A stretch of 43,056 bases of DNA from Limnobacter litoralis (GCF_030160455.1 NZ_BSOJ01000021.1:1-43056); one strand, 5' to 3'. Positions 8,956 to 18,360 are shown, counted from the stretch's first letter. Numbers and translations are program-made. Notes: generated by a model from the sequence alone, not told the origin.

Positions 8956-11543
8956 GGTCTGGTTTGTTCTTGTGCAACTGGCCGCACGCGCTGGGGCATC
9001 GCGCTGATCAGCGACACCACAAAAGCGGCAATAAAAGGCAGGCTTTGAGAGAAAAGCACCAGGCACCAAGCGAGGTTCTCACGCGTCTCAAAACCCAAAC
9101 GGAGGTAAATCAGAACCAATAGCGCCAGCAATGTAGCCGCCAGTAAGGTTTCATCCCTTGCAGCATTCATGGCGCGCAGCACCGCTATGCGGGCTGCCAT
9201 TTTTGGGGTGCGGATAAACGGAATTTTGCGGCCAATAAACAACCCCGCCAGCGTGGCGCGCCCGATGGTGTAACTCAGCGACAAGCCTGCCAAAGTTGCC
9301 GCCAATGCAGTTCGAAAACCTGTTTTAACCTGCCCCACATACAGCGTAATCAACTTGGTCACCTTGAAGATGAAAAAGAGGATGGGCACCACGCTGATCA
9401 GCATGGGCGGCGCGTTGTAGTACACCGGGTCGTACAGCATCAGGCCCGACCACAACATCGCCAACACCGTGAAAATCAGGTTGAAGCCGTCTGCGATCCA
9501 GGGCAGCCAACCTGCGTAAAAGTGGTAACGCTGCCCGGCACTCAAACTACTGGGGGTTAGGCCTGTCAGTGGCCGTGCGTGCTCGCGCAAAATCTGCATG
9601 GCCCCATACGCCCAGCGGTGCCGCTGTTTTTTGTAATCCGTGAAGGTGTCTGGAATGTAACCCTGACCGTAACTTTGGTCGATGTACACGGCCTCATGGC
9701 CTTGTTCAAGAATGCGCAGGCCAAGTTCTGTGTCCTCAGTAATTGTGGTCACCCCCCACTTGCCCGCAGCTTCAAGCGCAGACCTGCGCACCATGGTCAT
9801 GGTGCCGTGCTGAATGATGGCGTTGCGCTCGTTTCGGGTCACCATGCCCAAATGGAAAAAACCCTTGTACTCGGCGTAGCACAGCGCTTTGAACAGGCTG
9901 TCCTGGCCATCGCGATAATCTTGCGGGGCCTGCACAATGGCGATGTCGGGGTTTTCAAACTGGGGGGCCAGGTCTTTCAGCCAGTTGGGGCGCACTTTGT
10001 AGTCCGCGTCAATGACAGCGACCACCTCCGCTTTTGGGCTGGTGCGCTCCAAGGCGTAATTCAGCGCCCCAGCCTTGTAACCAGCCAGGGGTTTGACGTG
10101 AAAAAACCGAAAGCGTGCCCCCAACACCGCGCAGTGGTTCTGCACGGGTTTCCAGGTGCGTTCATCCTCGGTGTTGTTGTCCACCACAATCACTTCAAAA
10201 TTTGGATAATCCAGCCGGGCCAGCGCATTCAGCGTTTCAATCAGCATGGCGGGCGGTTCTTCATAGGCAGGCACATGCACAGACACAAAGGGCTGATTGG
10301 CCGATGACGGCACCTGCGTGGGCACTGCCAGCAGGCGGCTGCGGCGCTGGTACCACATGGCTTCGGCCCATTCATGCGCCTCGGCCAGCACAATCACGAA
10401 CACGCCGACCACACCCAACAACAAGAGGGCGGCCACCAACACGCTGGCCCAGGTGTAGTACTGCAGGGTGAAGTCGTAAATGACATAAATAATCAGCGAC
10501 GACGCAAAAAACGCATTGAACATCAAAAACGCGCGCCCACTGTTTTTAAGGCCCCCCGCATCCGTCAGCAGCAGCACTGTCATTAACAAAGCCACTACGA
10601 TAGATGCGGTCGCCAGCAACTTCCACTGTGGAATGGCAATGATGGGGCTGCGCATTTCAAATTTCTGCTCGCGCGCTGCGTCAAAAACGCCCCAGTGCCC
10701 GCCCACGCTGCCCTCTATGCCGGCCTTCCAGGGTTGGTCAAAGGCTTCCATCACGTAAAACACAATGCCCTCTTGCTCGGCCTTGTGAATGAAACGTCTG
10801 AGGAATTTGGCTTGATTGGCCTGCGAAGCCACCGCCTGTTTGATGGTTCGGCCCTGGCTGGGCCAACCCACTTCCGAAATGACGATGGGTTTGCCCGGAA
10901 AGGTGGCTTGAAGCTTGTGATACGTCTCCATCGTAAAATCGACCGCATGGTCGAGCGCAATGCCCTCCCAGAAAGGCAGCAAATGCACCGCGATAAAATC
11001 CACGTGCTGTGCAAGCTCCGGGTGCTTCAGCCACACGTGCCAAGGCTCAGCGGTGCTGACCGGAATGTCGGTTTTGGCGCGCACTTCATCCAGATAACTT
11101 TCAAGCTGGGCTTGTGGCAGGTCTTTACGCAGCAGCACCTCGTTGCCCACAATGAGGCGCACCACGTTGTAAGGCGGGGTGTTGGCCACCTCCAGCAGGC
11201 GGTCAATTTCGCGGCGGTTGGCTTTCAAATCGGGGCTGATCCAGGCGCCCAAGGCCACATTCAGCCCGTACGGGTCGGCCAGCGCAGGAATGTCAGCAAA
11301 CACGCCATCGACCGTGTAAGTGCGTATGGCGTTGGTTTTGCCTTGCAATAGCTTGAGGTCGCTTTGAATGTCGGCCTTGTTGGGTAGCTTGTTCTCGAGC
11401 GGGTTTTGCCCTTCCTGAAAAGGCGAAAACGAAAACCCCGGTATGACCTGTGGCCAGGGCGGCTCATCGATAGGCTGATTGACATAACCATACCCACCCA
11501 GAACCATCAAGACAAATGCGCAAAGCGCAAGAATGGACGGCAT
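8952..11543 (-). CDS. GH17-GT2 bifunctional beta-glucan synthase, NdvB-like
   Basis: A membrane protein of about 863 aa that joins two enzymes. Residues about 35-300 form a glycoside-hydrolase-family-17 domain with the acid/base in VGNEVL (Glu135) and the nucleophile in SEVGWPSQ (Glu224). After two hydrophobic segments comes a GT2 processive glycosyltransferase with VIDADYKV, the TEDTELGLRILEQG acceptor site and QRHRWAYGA (Q-x-x-R-W). The remaining helices lie at the C-terminus. Length and order match NdvB of Pseudomonas aeruginosa (PA1163) and related cyclic beta-1,3-glucan synthases. The role would be to polymerise glucose from UDP-glucose at the inner membrane and then transglycosylate it. 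The start at 11543 is the first ATG before a signal-anchor; an in-frame TTG at 11636 is possible but weaker. Confidence 0.85.
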   Translation of the reverse strand: MPSILALCAFVLMVLGGYGYVNQPIDEPPWPQVIPGFSFSPFQEGQNPLENKLPNKADIQSDLKLLQGKTNAIRTYTVDGVFADIPALADPYGLNVALGAWISPDLKANRREIDRLLEVANTPPYNVVRLIVGNEVLLRKDLPQAQLESYLDEVRAKTDIPVSTAEPWHVWLKHPELAQHVDFIAVHLLPFWEGIALDHAVDFTMETYHKLQATFPGKPIVISEVGWPSQGRTIKQAVASQANQAKFLRRFIHKAEQEGIVFYVMEAFDQPWKAGIEGSVGGHWGVFDAAREQKFEMRSPIIAIPQWKLLATASIVVALLMTVLLLTDAGGLKNSGRAFLMFNAFFASSLIIYVIYDFTLQYYTWASVLVAALLLLGVVGVFVIVLAEAHEWAEAMWYQRRSRLLAVPTQVPSSANQPFVSVHVPAYEEPPAMLIETLNALARLDYPNFEVIVVDNNTEDERTWKPVQNHCAVLGARFRFFHVKPLAGYKAGALNYALERTSPKAEVVAVIDADYKVRPNWLKDLAPQFENPDIAIVQAPQDYRDGQDSLFKALCYAEYKGFFHLGMVTRNERNAIIQHGTMTMVRRSALEAAGKWGVTTITEDTELGLRILEQGHEAVYIDQSYGQGYIPDTFTDYKKQRHRWAYGAMQILREHARPLTGLTPSSLSAGQRYHFYAGWLPWIADGFNLIFTVLAMLWSGLMLYDPVYYNAPPMLISVVPILFFIFKVTKLITLYVGQVKTGFRTALAATLAGLSLSYTIGRATLAGLFIGRKIPFIRTPKMAARIAVLRAMNAARDETLLAATLLALLVLIYLRLGFETRENLAWCLVLFSQSLPFIAAFVVSLISAMPQRVRPVAQEQTRP

Positions 11544-11739
11544 ACAACGACACTCAAATAACGCGGTGAAATTCGCAAGAAGGCAAGCAGCAAGAGTAAC
11601 ACGCAGGCAATTCAAGCACTTTGAACGCAACACCAAAGCCGCGCGTGCACAAAGCCCCCATCACTTAAACGCCCCAAGAGGCTTGCTGGATGAACTGGCG
11701 GTACAATCGGGTTTTATTCATCCCACTGCGGTACACACC

Positions 11740-12081
11740 ATGAGCGACGAAATCACACTGCCATCCGGCGTCAAAATCACATTCACCAAACGCGGCACTG
11801 GCACTGTCAAGCCGACACCCAAATCAAAAGTGACGGTGCATTACGAAGGCACCTTTTTGGATGGCCGCGTCTTCGACAGTTCATTTCGCCGTGGCGAAAC
11901 CATTTCATTTGGTTTGAATCAGGTAATTCCCGCCTGGACACAAGCGGTGTGCGAGATGGTAGTCGGTGACCGGGCAACCATTTTTTGCCCATCGGCCACC
12001 GCCTATGGTTCACGCGGTGCGGGCCCTATTCCGCCCAACACCGACCTGCTGTTTGACGTCGAGTTGTTTGAGATTAACTGA
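11740..12081 (+). CDS. FKBP-type peptidyl-prolyl cis-trans isomerase
   Basis: A small cytoplasmic FKBP-fold prolyl isomerase of 113 aa. Seen: KVTVHYEGTFLDGRVFDSSFRRG, the loop VIPAWTQAVCEMVVGDRATIFCPSATAYGSRGAGPIPPNTDLLFDVELFEIN and the terminal strand, all standard for single-domain FKBPs. No signal peptide is present when the ATG at 11740 is used. The open frame continues upstream to 11533, but that part is low-quality and lies in the promoter region of the divergent glucan-synthase gene. A TACAAT box at 11702-11707 could be its -10 element. It speeds prolyl-bond isomerisation during protein folding; a specific client is not evident from the neighbours. Confidence 0.93.
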   Translation: MSDEITLPSGVKITFTKRGTGTVKPTPKSKVTVHYEGTFLDGRVFDSSFRRGETISFGLNQVIPAWTQAVCEMVVGDRATIFCPSATAYGSRGAGPIPPNTDLLFDVELFEIN

Positions 12082-12099
12082 CGCCAAACAACAAGGGCT

Positions 12100-13062
12100 T
12101 TACTTCAAGCCATGGTAGTTGATCGGCAAGAAGGTGTAACCCTTGCCGTTTTTCACCAAATGGCCAATGCCAGGGAATGACAGATGGCTGCCTGCAACCA
12201 GGTAGCCCTGTTTGGCGGCGTTGGCGAACTCTTTTTCACGGGCCTTGCGTGCGGTTTTGGGGTCTGAATCAAACCCGATGGTCACCACGGGGTTGGCAAA
12301 TTGAACTGCCGCCACGTGAATCAGATCACCCCACACCATGAACTTCTGGCCTTTGCTGTCCACTTCGTATTCGGTGTGGCCAGGCGTGTGGCCTGCGGTT
12401 GGAATGGCCTTGATGCCCGGCACAATCTCGGTCACGCCGTCAAAGGGTTTCAGCTTGCCCGTATCGGCGTAGGGGTTGACCGACGCCATGGCACCCTGAA
12501 AAAAGCCCTGTTTGTCTTTGGGCGCCTTTTCCATGTTTTCTTTGCTCAGCCAGTAATCGGTGTCTTTCTTGTCGATGTGCAAGGTGGCGTTTGGAAATGC
12601 AATTTTGCCGTCGTGCATCAAACCGCCCACGTGGTCGGGGTGCATGTGGGTAATCACCACGTCGTCCACCTGCTCTGGCTTGTAACCTGCCGCTTCCAGA
12701 TTGGCCAGCACGTTGCCCAATGTGGGGCCAAACAAGCCTGCCGCACCCGTGTCAATCAACACCAGCTTGCTGCCAGTGTTCACCAGATAGGCGTTCACAG
12801 AGGTGTCCACGTCGTCATCGAGAAAGTGCTTTTTCAACACCTTGTCGGTTTTCTTGGCGTCTTCCTGCAACAGCTTGGTCACTGGCAGCTTGACGGTGCC
12901 ATCTGACAGTGCAGTAATTTCAAAATCACCCAACATGACCCGGTAGTAGCCTGGGGCCTGTGTTTTAACCATGGGGGCTGCTGCGGATGCGGTGTTGGCG
13001 GCTGCCAAGCCACCTGCGAGAACGGCCATGCTGATGGCCAATGCGGTCACTGTACGTTTCAT
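12100..13062 (-). CDS. Secreted metallo-beta-lactamase-fold hydrolase
   Basis: An exported MBL-fold metallohydrolase of 320 aa. An N-terminal signal peptide (MKRTVTALAISMAVLAGGL, cleavage probably after ASA near residue 28) precedes the fold. Zinc ligands are visible in THMHPDHVGGL (H-x-H-x-D-H), AGHTPGHTE, WGDLIH and GSHLSFPGIGHL, so the binuclear site appears complete. Relatives include lactonases and other esterases, but the substrate cannot be named. It is on the minus strand downstream of the hybrid kinase gene with about 100 bases between, so it may have its own promoter. The 3' end lies 18 bases from the convergent FKBP gene. Confidence 0.88.
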   Translation of the reverse strand: MKRTVTALAISMAVLAGGLAAANTASAAAPMVKTQAPGYYRVMLGDFEITALSDGTVKLPVTKLLQEDAKKTDKVLKKHFLDDDVDTSVNAYLVNTGSKLVLIDTGAAGLFGPTLGNVLANLEAAGYKPEQVDDVVITHMHPDHVGGLMHDGKIAFPNATLHIDKKDTDYWLSKENMEKAPKDKQGFFQGAMASVNPYADTGKLKPFDGVTEIVPGIKAIPTAGHTPGHTEYEVDSKGQKFMVWGDLIHVAAVQFANPVVTIGFDSDPKTARKAREKEFANAAKQGYLVAGSHLSFPGIGHLVKNGKGYTFLPINYHGLK

Positions 13063-13138
13063 TACTGCTCCTTGTTGAAATGTGTGACATTTGGAGCAGC
13101 CAATATAGCAAAAATCAAGAGACTGGATGTTCAGTCGG

Positions 13139-13162
13139 TTTTAATTATTGCAATAATTAAAA
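13139..13162. repeat. Perfect 24-bp AT-rich palindrome directly after a kinase stop codon
   Basis: The 12-base arm TTTTAATTATTG is followed at once by its exact reverse complement. It starts at the base after the stop codon of the hybrid kinase on the minus strand. The only G/C pair is at the centre, so an RNA hairpin would be weak. It could be a protein-binding site for the metallohydrolase promoter or a poor terminator. The sequence does not decide which. Confidence 0.5.
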
Positions 13163-15973
13163 TCAGTGTTTGATGGCCCGCTGCGTGACCCAATGACGAA
13201 TTTCATACAGCACCTTGTGCACATCCAGGGGTTTGGTCAGCACCGCATTCATGCCGGCGGCCCAAGCGTCTTGGTGCTCAGCCAGCATGGCGCCAGCCGT
13301 CAGTGCCAGCACGGGCAAATCTGCCATGTCTGTGCGTAAGCGAATTTGGCGGCAAGCCTCAAGCCCGTCCATCACGGGCATCTGCACGTCCATCAAGCAA
13401 ACATCAATTTCTGCCCTGTGGTTTTCAATTTCCCGCAAAGCCTCTTCGCCGTTACCCGCCTGAATAACTGACGCACCGTGATTAACCAGAATTTTTCTCA
13501 AAATCTTCAAATTCAACTGATTGTCGTCCACCGCCAACACAGTCAAGCCGGCCAGGGTGTCAGCGGACATCATCGTTACTGTCTCAAACTCAGGGCGGGC
13601 CAAGCGCTCAATGTGCAATACTTTGAGCAAACTGCTGCAAAACACACCGGGCGTGACTGGCAACTTCATATTCACCATCAACACATGCTCAGCCTTGCAA
13701 GCCTCATCGTTCGGCATGGCCAAACGTTCCAACCCTATAAACTGGCAGTTCGCCGCACCGGCGTTCAACAGCCGCGCCTCAATTTCCTGACGCTTAGCCC
13801 GCTTGATGCGCCTTGGGTCTACCACCACTACGACCGAACGCTGACGCAAAGTGTCCAAGGCGTTGGGCAGCAGTTCAAACAAGGCATCTGGATTGGGTGC
13901 ACACAACACATCGTGCATTTTGAACCGGCTTGCCAAATGCCGAAATGGGTCGTACAGCTTGGGCTGAGAGTCCACCAGCACCAAGTTGACCGGTTCCAGA
14001 TCGGGCACCGGAATCAAGGCCTGATTCAAGGTTTTGAAACGCAGGGAAAAAGTGAATCGTGAACCGACGCCCGGTGTACTTTCAACCTCGATTTTTCCGC
14101 CCATGCGTTCAACAAGGCGACCTGAAAGCGCAAGACCGATGCCGCTGCCGCCAAAGCGCCGCGAAATGCTCGAATCGCCCTGCATGAAATTGCCAAACAG
14201 TTTGGCCTTGGTGGCCTCGTTCATGCCAATACCGGAATCCTCAACCCGAAACTGCACCTGGCATTCGTGATCGGTCATTTCCAGCAAATGGGCACGCACC
14301 TTGACGTACCCCGACGAAGTGAACTTCAGTGAATTGCCCAGCAAATTGACCAGCACTTGCTTGAGCTTGGTACCATCGCCCATCAGGGTCGCAGGTAGGG
14401 TGCACTCTGGCGCAAAAATGACGTCAACGCCCGGTTTGAGCAAGTATCCGGTTGCGATGCCCGCCAATGAGTCAAAAACCTCATGAACAGTGAATTCATG
14501 CTCCTCCAGTTCAATCTTCCCGGCTTCAATTTTTGACAAATCCAGAATGTCACCAATCAGTTCGATCAGATTTCGCCCCGACATTTCGAGCTTTTGGAGC
14601 AAATCAAGCTGATCAGCATCCAGCTTGGACTGACGAAGGATGTAAGCAATGCCGACGATGGCGTTCAAAGGGGTCCTGATTTCATGGCTCATATTCGCCA
14701 GAAACTCCCCTTTGGTACGGTTTGCAGCCTCAGCTGACTCCCTGGCCTGTCGGTAGCTGAATTCTTGGCGTTTGCGTTCTGAAATGTCCTGAAAGGCGCC
14801 AAACAGCTTGATGACCTTTCGCTCACCATTAGTCACCTCAAATTCAGCTTCGCCAAACACGTGCACCCACAAGGGCCTGCCTTTGAAGGTGATGAACGGC
14901 AGTTCAAGGTCGATGGCTTCACCCGAGGTTTGTGCTTCTTGCAATGCAGCGGCAAGCTGGGCTGACGCTTCGCCAGGATACAAGGTCAAGGTGTGTTCCA
15001 CCGTGGGTGTGTGGCTTTCTGGCGCTTCAGCAATGCGATAAGTCTGGCGAGACCAATTCAATTCATTGGTGCGCAAGTCCAGAAACCAGGCGCCCACACC
15101 GCTAACCCGCCCAGCGGATTCCAGCAGGTTGAAGTTCAATTGGGATGCCTCGAGCGCCTTGGCCAGACGCTCCTCAGAAGCCTGGCGATGTTGAACTTCT
15201 CTGGCGAACTGCTCGTTCAGAGTGCTAAGGGACTGAATGCGATGTTCTAACCTTGTGGCCAGGTCATCGAGCAACAGAGAGAGCGAACCCATTTCGTCCC
15301 CCCGGTCTGGCAAGGCGACCCTGGCTGACAAATCACCAGCGCGAAACTTGCGTGCGGTGTTTTCAATTTGCTGCAACGGCTTAATGATGCGCTTTTGAAC
15401 AAAATACTGCACCAGCACCATGGCCAGCATCAACCCCCCAAGGGCCAGCCCGAATGCATACACCAGCCTGTCCGTTTGTTGGGCCTGTGCCATGCGCAAG
15501 CGCGACGAAATATGATGACCCAACTCAGTGATTTCATGCGCCTCACTCAGCATGCGCTCTACAAGTAGAGAAATGCGTTGATCCCTTAAGTTCAGGGACA
15601 AAATTTGATCTCGCTCGCCCAAAGCGGAGTACAACTCATCCAGTATCGCCAGTTTTTCATGAACCAGTGCCAGATCAGCATCACCCGGCAAGGCCCTGCC
15701 CAGTTGGGCCACATCGTCAGCCAGCTGCAGCTGTACCCCTTTCCATTGCTGCATGCTGGTCGGCGATTTATCCATACTGATGGAATAGGTCAGTTGCAGC
15801 AGACGAGAACCGGCCTGCGATGCACTTTCGGCCAGCAAGTAATTGACGTTGACGTGCTGACGCTCCTCGTTCAGGTTCAGTAACCACACCACACTGGGTA
15901 AAAAGATGAATAAACAGACGAAAAAGGCAGCATTCACCTGCGTTTCCAGCCGTTTTTGCATTGAGAGCCTCAT
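13163..15973 (-). CDS. Hybrid sensor histidine kinase with HAMP, PAS and receiver domains
   Basis: A 936-aa hybrid kinase. Order seen: first membrane helix (about 17-33), a helical periplasmic sensor, second helix (about 170-193), HAMP (KPLQQIENTARKFRAGDLSARV), coiled coil, PAS-like domain (about 285-400), dimerisation/phosphoacceptor region FLANMSHEIRTPLNA (His near 427), ATPase with N box NLLGNSLKFT, VEDSGIGM and GSGIGLAL, then a degenerate receiver-like segment. The last part is an intact receiver (LMDVQMPVMDG, ALTAG, LTKPL). The ATG overlaps the stop of the SsuA-like binding-protein gene by four bases, so the binding protein is probably its periplasmic sensory partner. No output regulator or phosphotransfer protein is adjacent. 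Confidence 0.93.
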   Translation of the reverse strand: MRLSMQKRLETQVNAAFFVCLFIFLPSVVWLLNLNEERQHVNVNYLLAESASQAGSRLLQLTYSISMDKSPTSMQQWKGVQLQLADDVAQLGRALPGDADLALVHEKLAILDELYSALGERDQILSLNLRDQRISLLVERMLSEAHEITELGHHISSRLRMAQAQQTDRLVYAFGLALGGLMLAMVLVQYFVQKRIIKPLQQIENTARKFRAGDLSARVALPDRGDEMGSLSLLLDDLATRLEHRIQSLSTLNEQFAREVQHRQASEERLAKALEASQLNFNLLESAGRVSGVGAWFLDLRTNELNWSRQTYRIAEAPESHTPTVEHTLTLYPGEASAQLAAALQEAQTSGEAIDLELPFITFKGRPLWVHVFGEAEFEVTNGERKVIKLFGAFQDISERKRQEFSYRQARESAEAANRTKGEFLANMSHEIRTPLNAIVGIAYILRQSKLDADQLDLLQKLEMSGRNLIELIGDILDLSKIEAGKIELEEHEFTVHEVFDSLAGIATGYLLKPGVDVIFAPECTLPATLMGDGTKLKQVLVNLLGNSLKFTSSGYVKVRAHLLEMTDHECQVQFRVEDSGIGMNEATKAKLFGNFMQGDSSISRRFGGSGIGLALSGRLVERMGGKIEVESTPGVGSRFTFSLRFKTLNQALIPVPDLEPVNLVLVDSQPKLYDPFRHLASRFKMHDVLCAPNPDALFELLPNALDTLRQRSVVVVVDPRRIKRAKRQEIEARLLNAGAANCQFIGLERLAMPNDEACKAEHVLMVNMKLPVTPGVFCSSLLKVLHIERLARPEFETVTMMSADTLAGLTVLAVDDNQLNLKILRKILVNHGASVIQAGNGEEALREIENHRAEIDVCLMDVQMPVMDGLEACRQIRLRTDMADLPVLALTAGAMLAEHQDAWAAGMNAVLTKPLDVHKVLYEIRHWVTQRAIKH

Positions 15974-16953
15974 GGCTTTTGCAACCCCTCAAGTGCTGGG
16001 TCAAATCGCTTCAACGGCTGAGGGTCCACGACATCCAGCAAGTTGGGAGTCTTGTTCGGTCCAGTCGCATAGCCAGAATCGATGGCCCAGTTCAACTGGC
16101 CTCGCATAGTGGTCAACAGGGAGGGACGCAGAGACAGCTCATAACGAAAACCTCGCCACACCTTGTTCACAACGTCCAGGGGAAGGTCAAGCCTGTGCAC
16201 CAGCAGAGCTTTTGAGTAAGCCGGATTTTGATGAATGATGTCGATGGCCTGCTTGACGCTTTTCAGCAATTTCTGGATGTCTTCTCGATGTTGATCTTTA
16301 ATGGCATCCATCACAACCAGGTTGAAGGTTTGGGCATAGATAGATGGTGCCTCTAACCGTTTGTAATCACGGGAGTTCTCACGCAGGGCAATCTCACCAA
16401 GTGGTTCCCACACTGAAATGGCGTCTACTTTGCCTGCCTCCAGGGCGGGCAACAGTTCCTCGGCAGACAAATTGACATGCGTCACGCTCGCCGGGTCAAT
16501 TTGATAAAACAACAAGAAAAGGTCAGCGTAATACTGTGAAGTGCCTTTGTTGATTACACCCAGCCTTTTGCCGATCAGGTCACGAGGTTTGTGAATGTGG
16601 CTGGCGGTGTTGGCGACAATTCGCATGTCGTCCTTGTTGCTCACAAAAGTGGCAATCAATGAATAATCGGTTCGATTGAATGCGTTCAGCACCACCGGAA
16701 TTTCGGCGCAAGTGATGACGTCGGCTTTGCCCTCCAGTGCAAGGTCCAGACACTTTACCCCGCCCAGGCACTCAACAGCCTTGACTGTCAATCCATTTTT
16801 ATGAAACAGGTCCTGGTCTTGCGCCACAAACAGCGGCAAACTCAGCGGCGAACGAGAAATAGCCACTGTCAGATCCGCTCGCGAAATCAAAGGTAGACAC
16901 AAAAGCCCGCCTAACACGAATAGTCTGGAAGCCAGCCGTCTCATGCGTTTCAT
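15970..16953 (-). CDS. SsuA/TauA-like periplasmic binding protein, likely sensor partner of the kinase
   Basis: A periplasmic binding protein of the NMT1/THI5-like (nitrate/sulfonate/thiamine-precursor) group, about 327 aa. A signal peptide (MKRMRRLASRLFVLGGLL, cut near SRA) leads into DLTVAISRSPLSLPLFVAQDQDLF. Ligand-domain segments GVKCLDLALEGKADVITCAEIPVVLNAF and GKRLGVINKGTSQYYADL follow. No ABC permease or ATPase gene accompanies it. Instead its stop overlaps the start of a hybrid histidine kinase (ATGA), which suggests signalling rather than transport. The start is uncertain: 16953 or 16944 both precede the signal peptide; the frame to 17019 adds residues that do not look like an export signal. 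The ligand is unknown. Confidence 0.82.
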   Translation of the reverse strand: MKRMRRLASRLFVLGGLLCLPLISRADLTVAISRSPLSLPLFVAQDQDLFHKNGLTVKAVECLGGVKCLDLALEGKADVITCAEIPVVLNAFNRTDYSLIATFVSNKDDMRIVANTASHIHKPRDLIGKRLGVINKGTSQYYADLFLLFYQIDPASVTHVNLSAEELLPALEAGKVDAISVWEPLGEIALRENSRDYKRLEAPSIYAQTFNLVVMDAIKDQHREDIQKLLKSVKQAIDIIHQNPAYSKALLVHRLDLPLDVVNKVWRGFRYELSLRPSLLTTMRGQLNWAIDSGYATGPNKTPNLLDVVDPQPLKRFDPALEGLQKP

Positions 16954-17061
16954 CCACAATGTTGAAAGTTGCCAAGTCACCCATTTGCATGTTCCCACAA
17001 ATAGGGGGTGACTTAACAATTAAATTGAGGGGTGAAAGAACGACTGTTTTGACTTACATCA

Positions 17062-18276
17062 TCAAACCATCTGCCTGTTTGGCAGTCGGGGCAGCCTGCG
17101 CGCCAGCCACAGCATCAGGCCAAGGCAACAGGCCAAGGCGGCACTGACACCCAACCAGTCACCCCAGCTCCAGGCGTAACCCGCCAGCGAACCGATTAAA
17201 CTGCCGCCCAGATAGTAGGCAGTCAGATAAATGGCCGAGCCCAGGGCCCGGCGACTGCCCGCCCGTTCGCCCACCCAGCCACTGGCCGTGGAATGGGACC
17301 CAAAAAAGCCGATGGTAAACAGCGCCACGCCAGGCACCACCAACCACAGCGAATGAAATTGCGTGAACAAAAGGCCACAGGCCATGATGGCGAGCGTACG
17401 CCACAACACCTTGCCACGCCCGATTTTGTCCACCAGCCGACCGGTCCATGCCGAAGCCACGGTGCCAAGCGCGTATAACAGGAAAATGGCGCTGACCGTG
17501 GTTTGAGTCAAACCGTAGGCGGGCGATTCCAGCCTGAACCCGAAGTAGTTGTACAGGGCTACAAAAGCCCCCATCAACAGGAATGACACCAAAAACAAAC
17601 ATTGCAAACCCCGTTCGCCCAACACCTGCCCCAGGTCCGCGATCAGGTTTGAAATCTGGATAGGGCGCGCCCGAAAGTGCCGGGAATCGGGCACGTTGCG
17701 CCAAAAGAGCATCGCCGCTGTCAGCCCAATCAGGCCAGACACCAAAAATGCGGTTTGCCAGCTGGACCATTCCGTAATGAACGCGATGATAAAGCGCCCG
17801 CTCATGCCACCAAAGGCATTGCCCGCAATGTACAAACCCATGGCACGGCCCCGTGCATTGGGGGCAATTTCTTCGCCCAGCCAGGCCATTGCAGTGGCCG
17901 GCAAACCCGCGATGGCCACGCCGAGCAACACCCGCAGAAACAGAAACTGCGGCAAAGAGTGAGCCAGAGGCAACAAGAGCGTGAAAAAAGCAGACCCGAA
18001 CAGCGAACACTTCATCAAAGTGCCACGCCCAAAGCGATCAGACAGCATGCTGAAGGGAATCAGCATAAAGGCAAGCGCAGCGGTGCTCGCCGACAGGGTC
18101 AGGCTGGCACCGGCCGGCGACACCCCAAAGTAACTGGCAAACAGGGGCAACAGGGGCTGAGGGCCGTACAGAAGGGAGAAGGTGGCAAACCCGCCCAGAA
18201 ACATGGCCAGGTTGGCCTGCCGGTAGGCGGGGGTGCCCGCCTCCAGGTAAAGAGAATCTGCGGTTGTTTCTGACAT
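17062..18276 (-). CDS. ynfM: MFS transporter, YnfM-like
   Basis: A 404-aa major-facilitator protein closely resembling E. coli YnfM. Shared segments seen: ATFSLLYGPQPLLPLFASYFGVSPA, LGEEIAPNARGRAMGLYIAGNAFGGMSGR, NVPDSRHFR, FLLMGAFVALYNYFGFRL and GFFGSHSTASGWVG. It is probably a proton-driven exporter or importer of small organic molecules; the substrate is not established. I use the ATG at 18276 because the family N-terminus follows directly; the frame to 18390 would overlap the divergent regulator. The divergent LysR gene 112 bases away matches the ynfL-ynfM arrangement of enterobacteria, so regulation by that protein is likely. Confidence 0.88.
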   Translation of the reverse strand: MSETTADSLYLEAGTPAYRQANLAMFLGGFATFSLLYGPQPLLPLFASYFGVSPAGASLTLSASTAALAFMLIPFSMLSDRFGRGTLMKCSLFGSAFFTLLLPLAHSLPQFLFLRVLLGVAIAGLPATAMAWLGEEIAPNARGRAMGLYIAGNAFGGMSGRFIIAFITEWSSWQTAFLVSGLIGLTAAMLFWRNVPDSRHFRARPIQISNLIADLGQVLGERGLQCLFLVSFLLMGAFVALYNYFGFRLESPAYGLTQTTVSAIFLLYALGTVASAWTGRLVDKIGRGKVLWRTLAIMACGLLFTQFHSLWLVVPGVALFTIGFFGSHSTASGWVGERAGSRRALGSAIYLTAYYLGGSLIGSLAGYAWSWGDWLGVSAALACCLGLMLWLARRLPRLPNRQMV

Positions 18277-18342
18277 TCTTGTACCCCGACAACGGTCCTT
18301 GAGCGTTAATGGTAAGAATGCCAATAAAATCCGTCCAATATA

Positions 18343-18360
18343 TTTATAATTCAAAATAAA
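18343..18360. promoter_or_regulatory. AT-rich divergent control region with an inverted repeat
   Basis: TTTAT and ATAAA form a 5-bp inverted repeat with an 8-base spacer within a strongly AT-rich stretch, about 30 bases before the LysR gene. A TATAAT hexamer (18345-18350) overlaps it in the plus direction. This is the likely binding and promoter zone for both divergent genes; no convincing -35 box was found. Confidence 0.35.

Noticed and set aside
17159-18010. 283-aa frame within the YnfM-like gene
   Set aside because: It is a same-strand, different-frame shadow of a well-conserved transporter gene, rich in Cys, Gly and Trp without family likeness.
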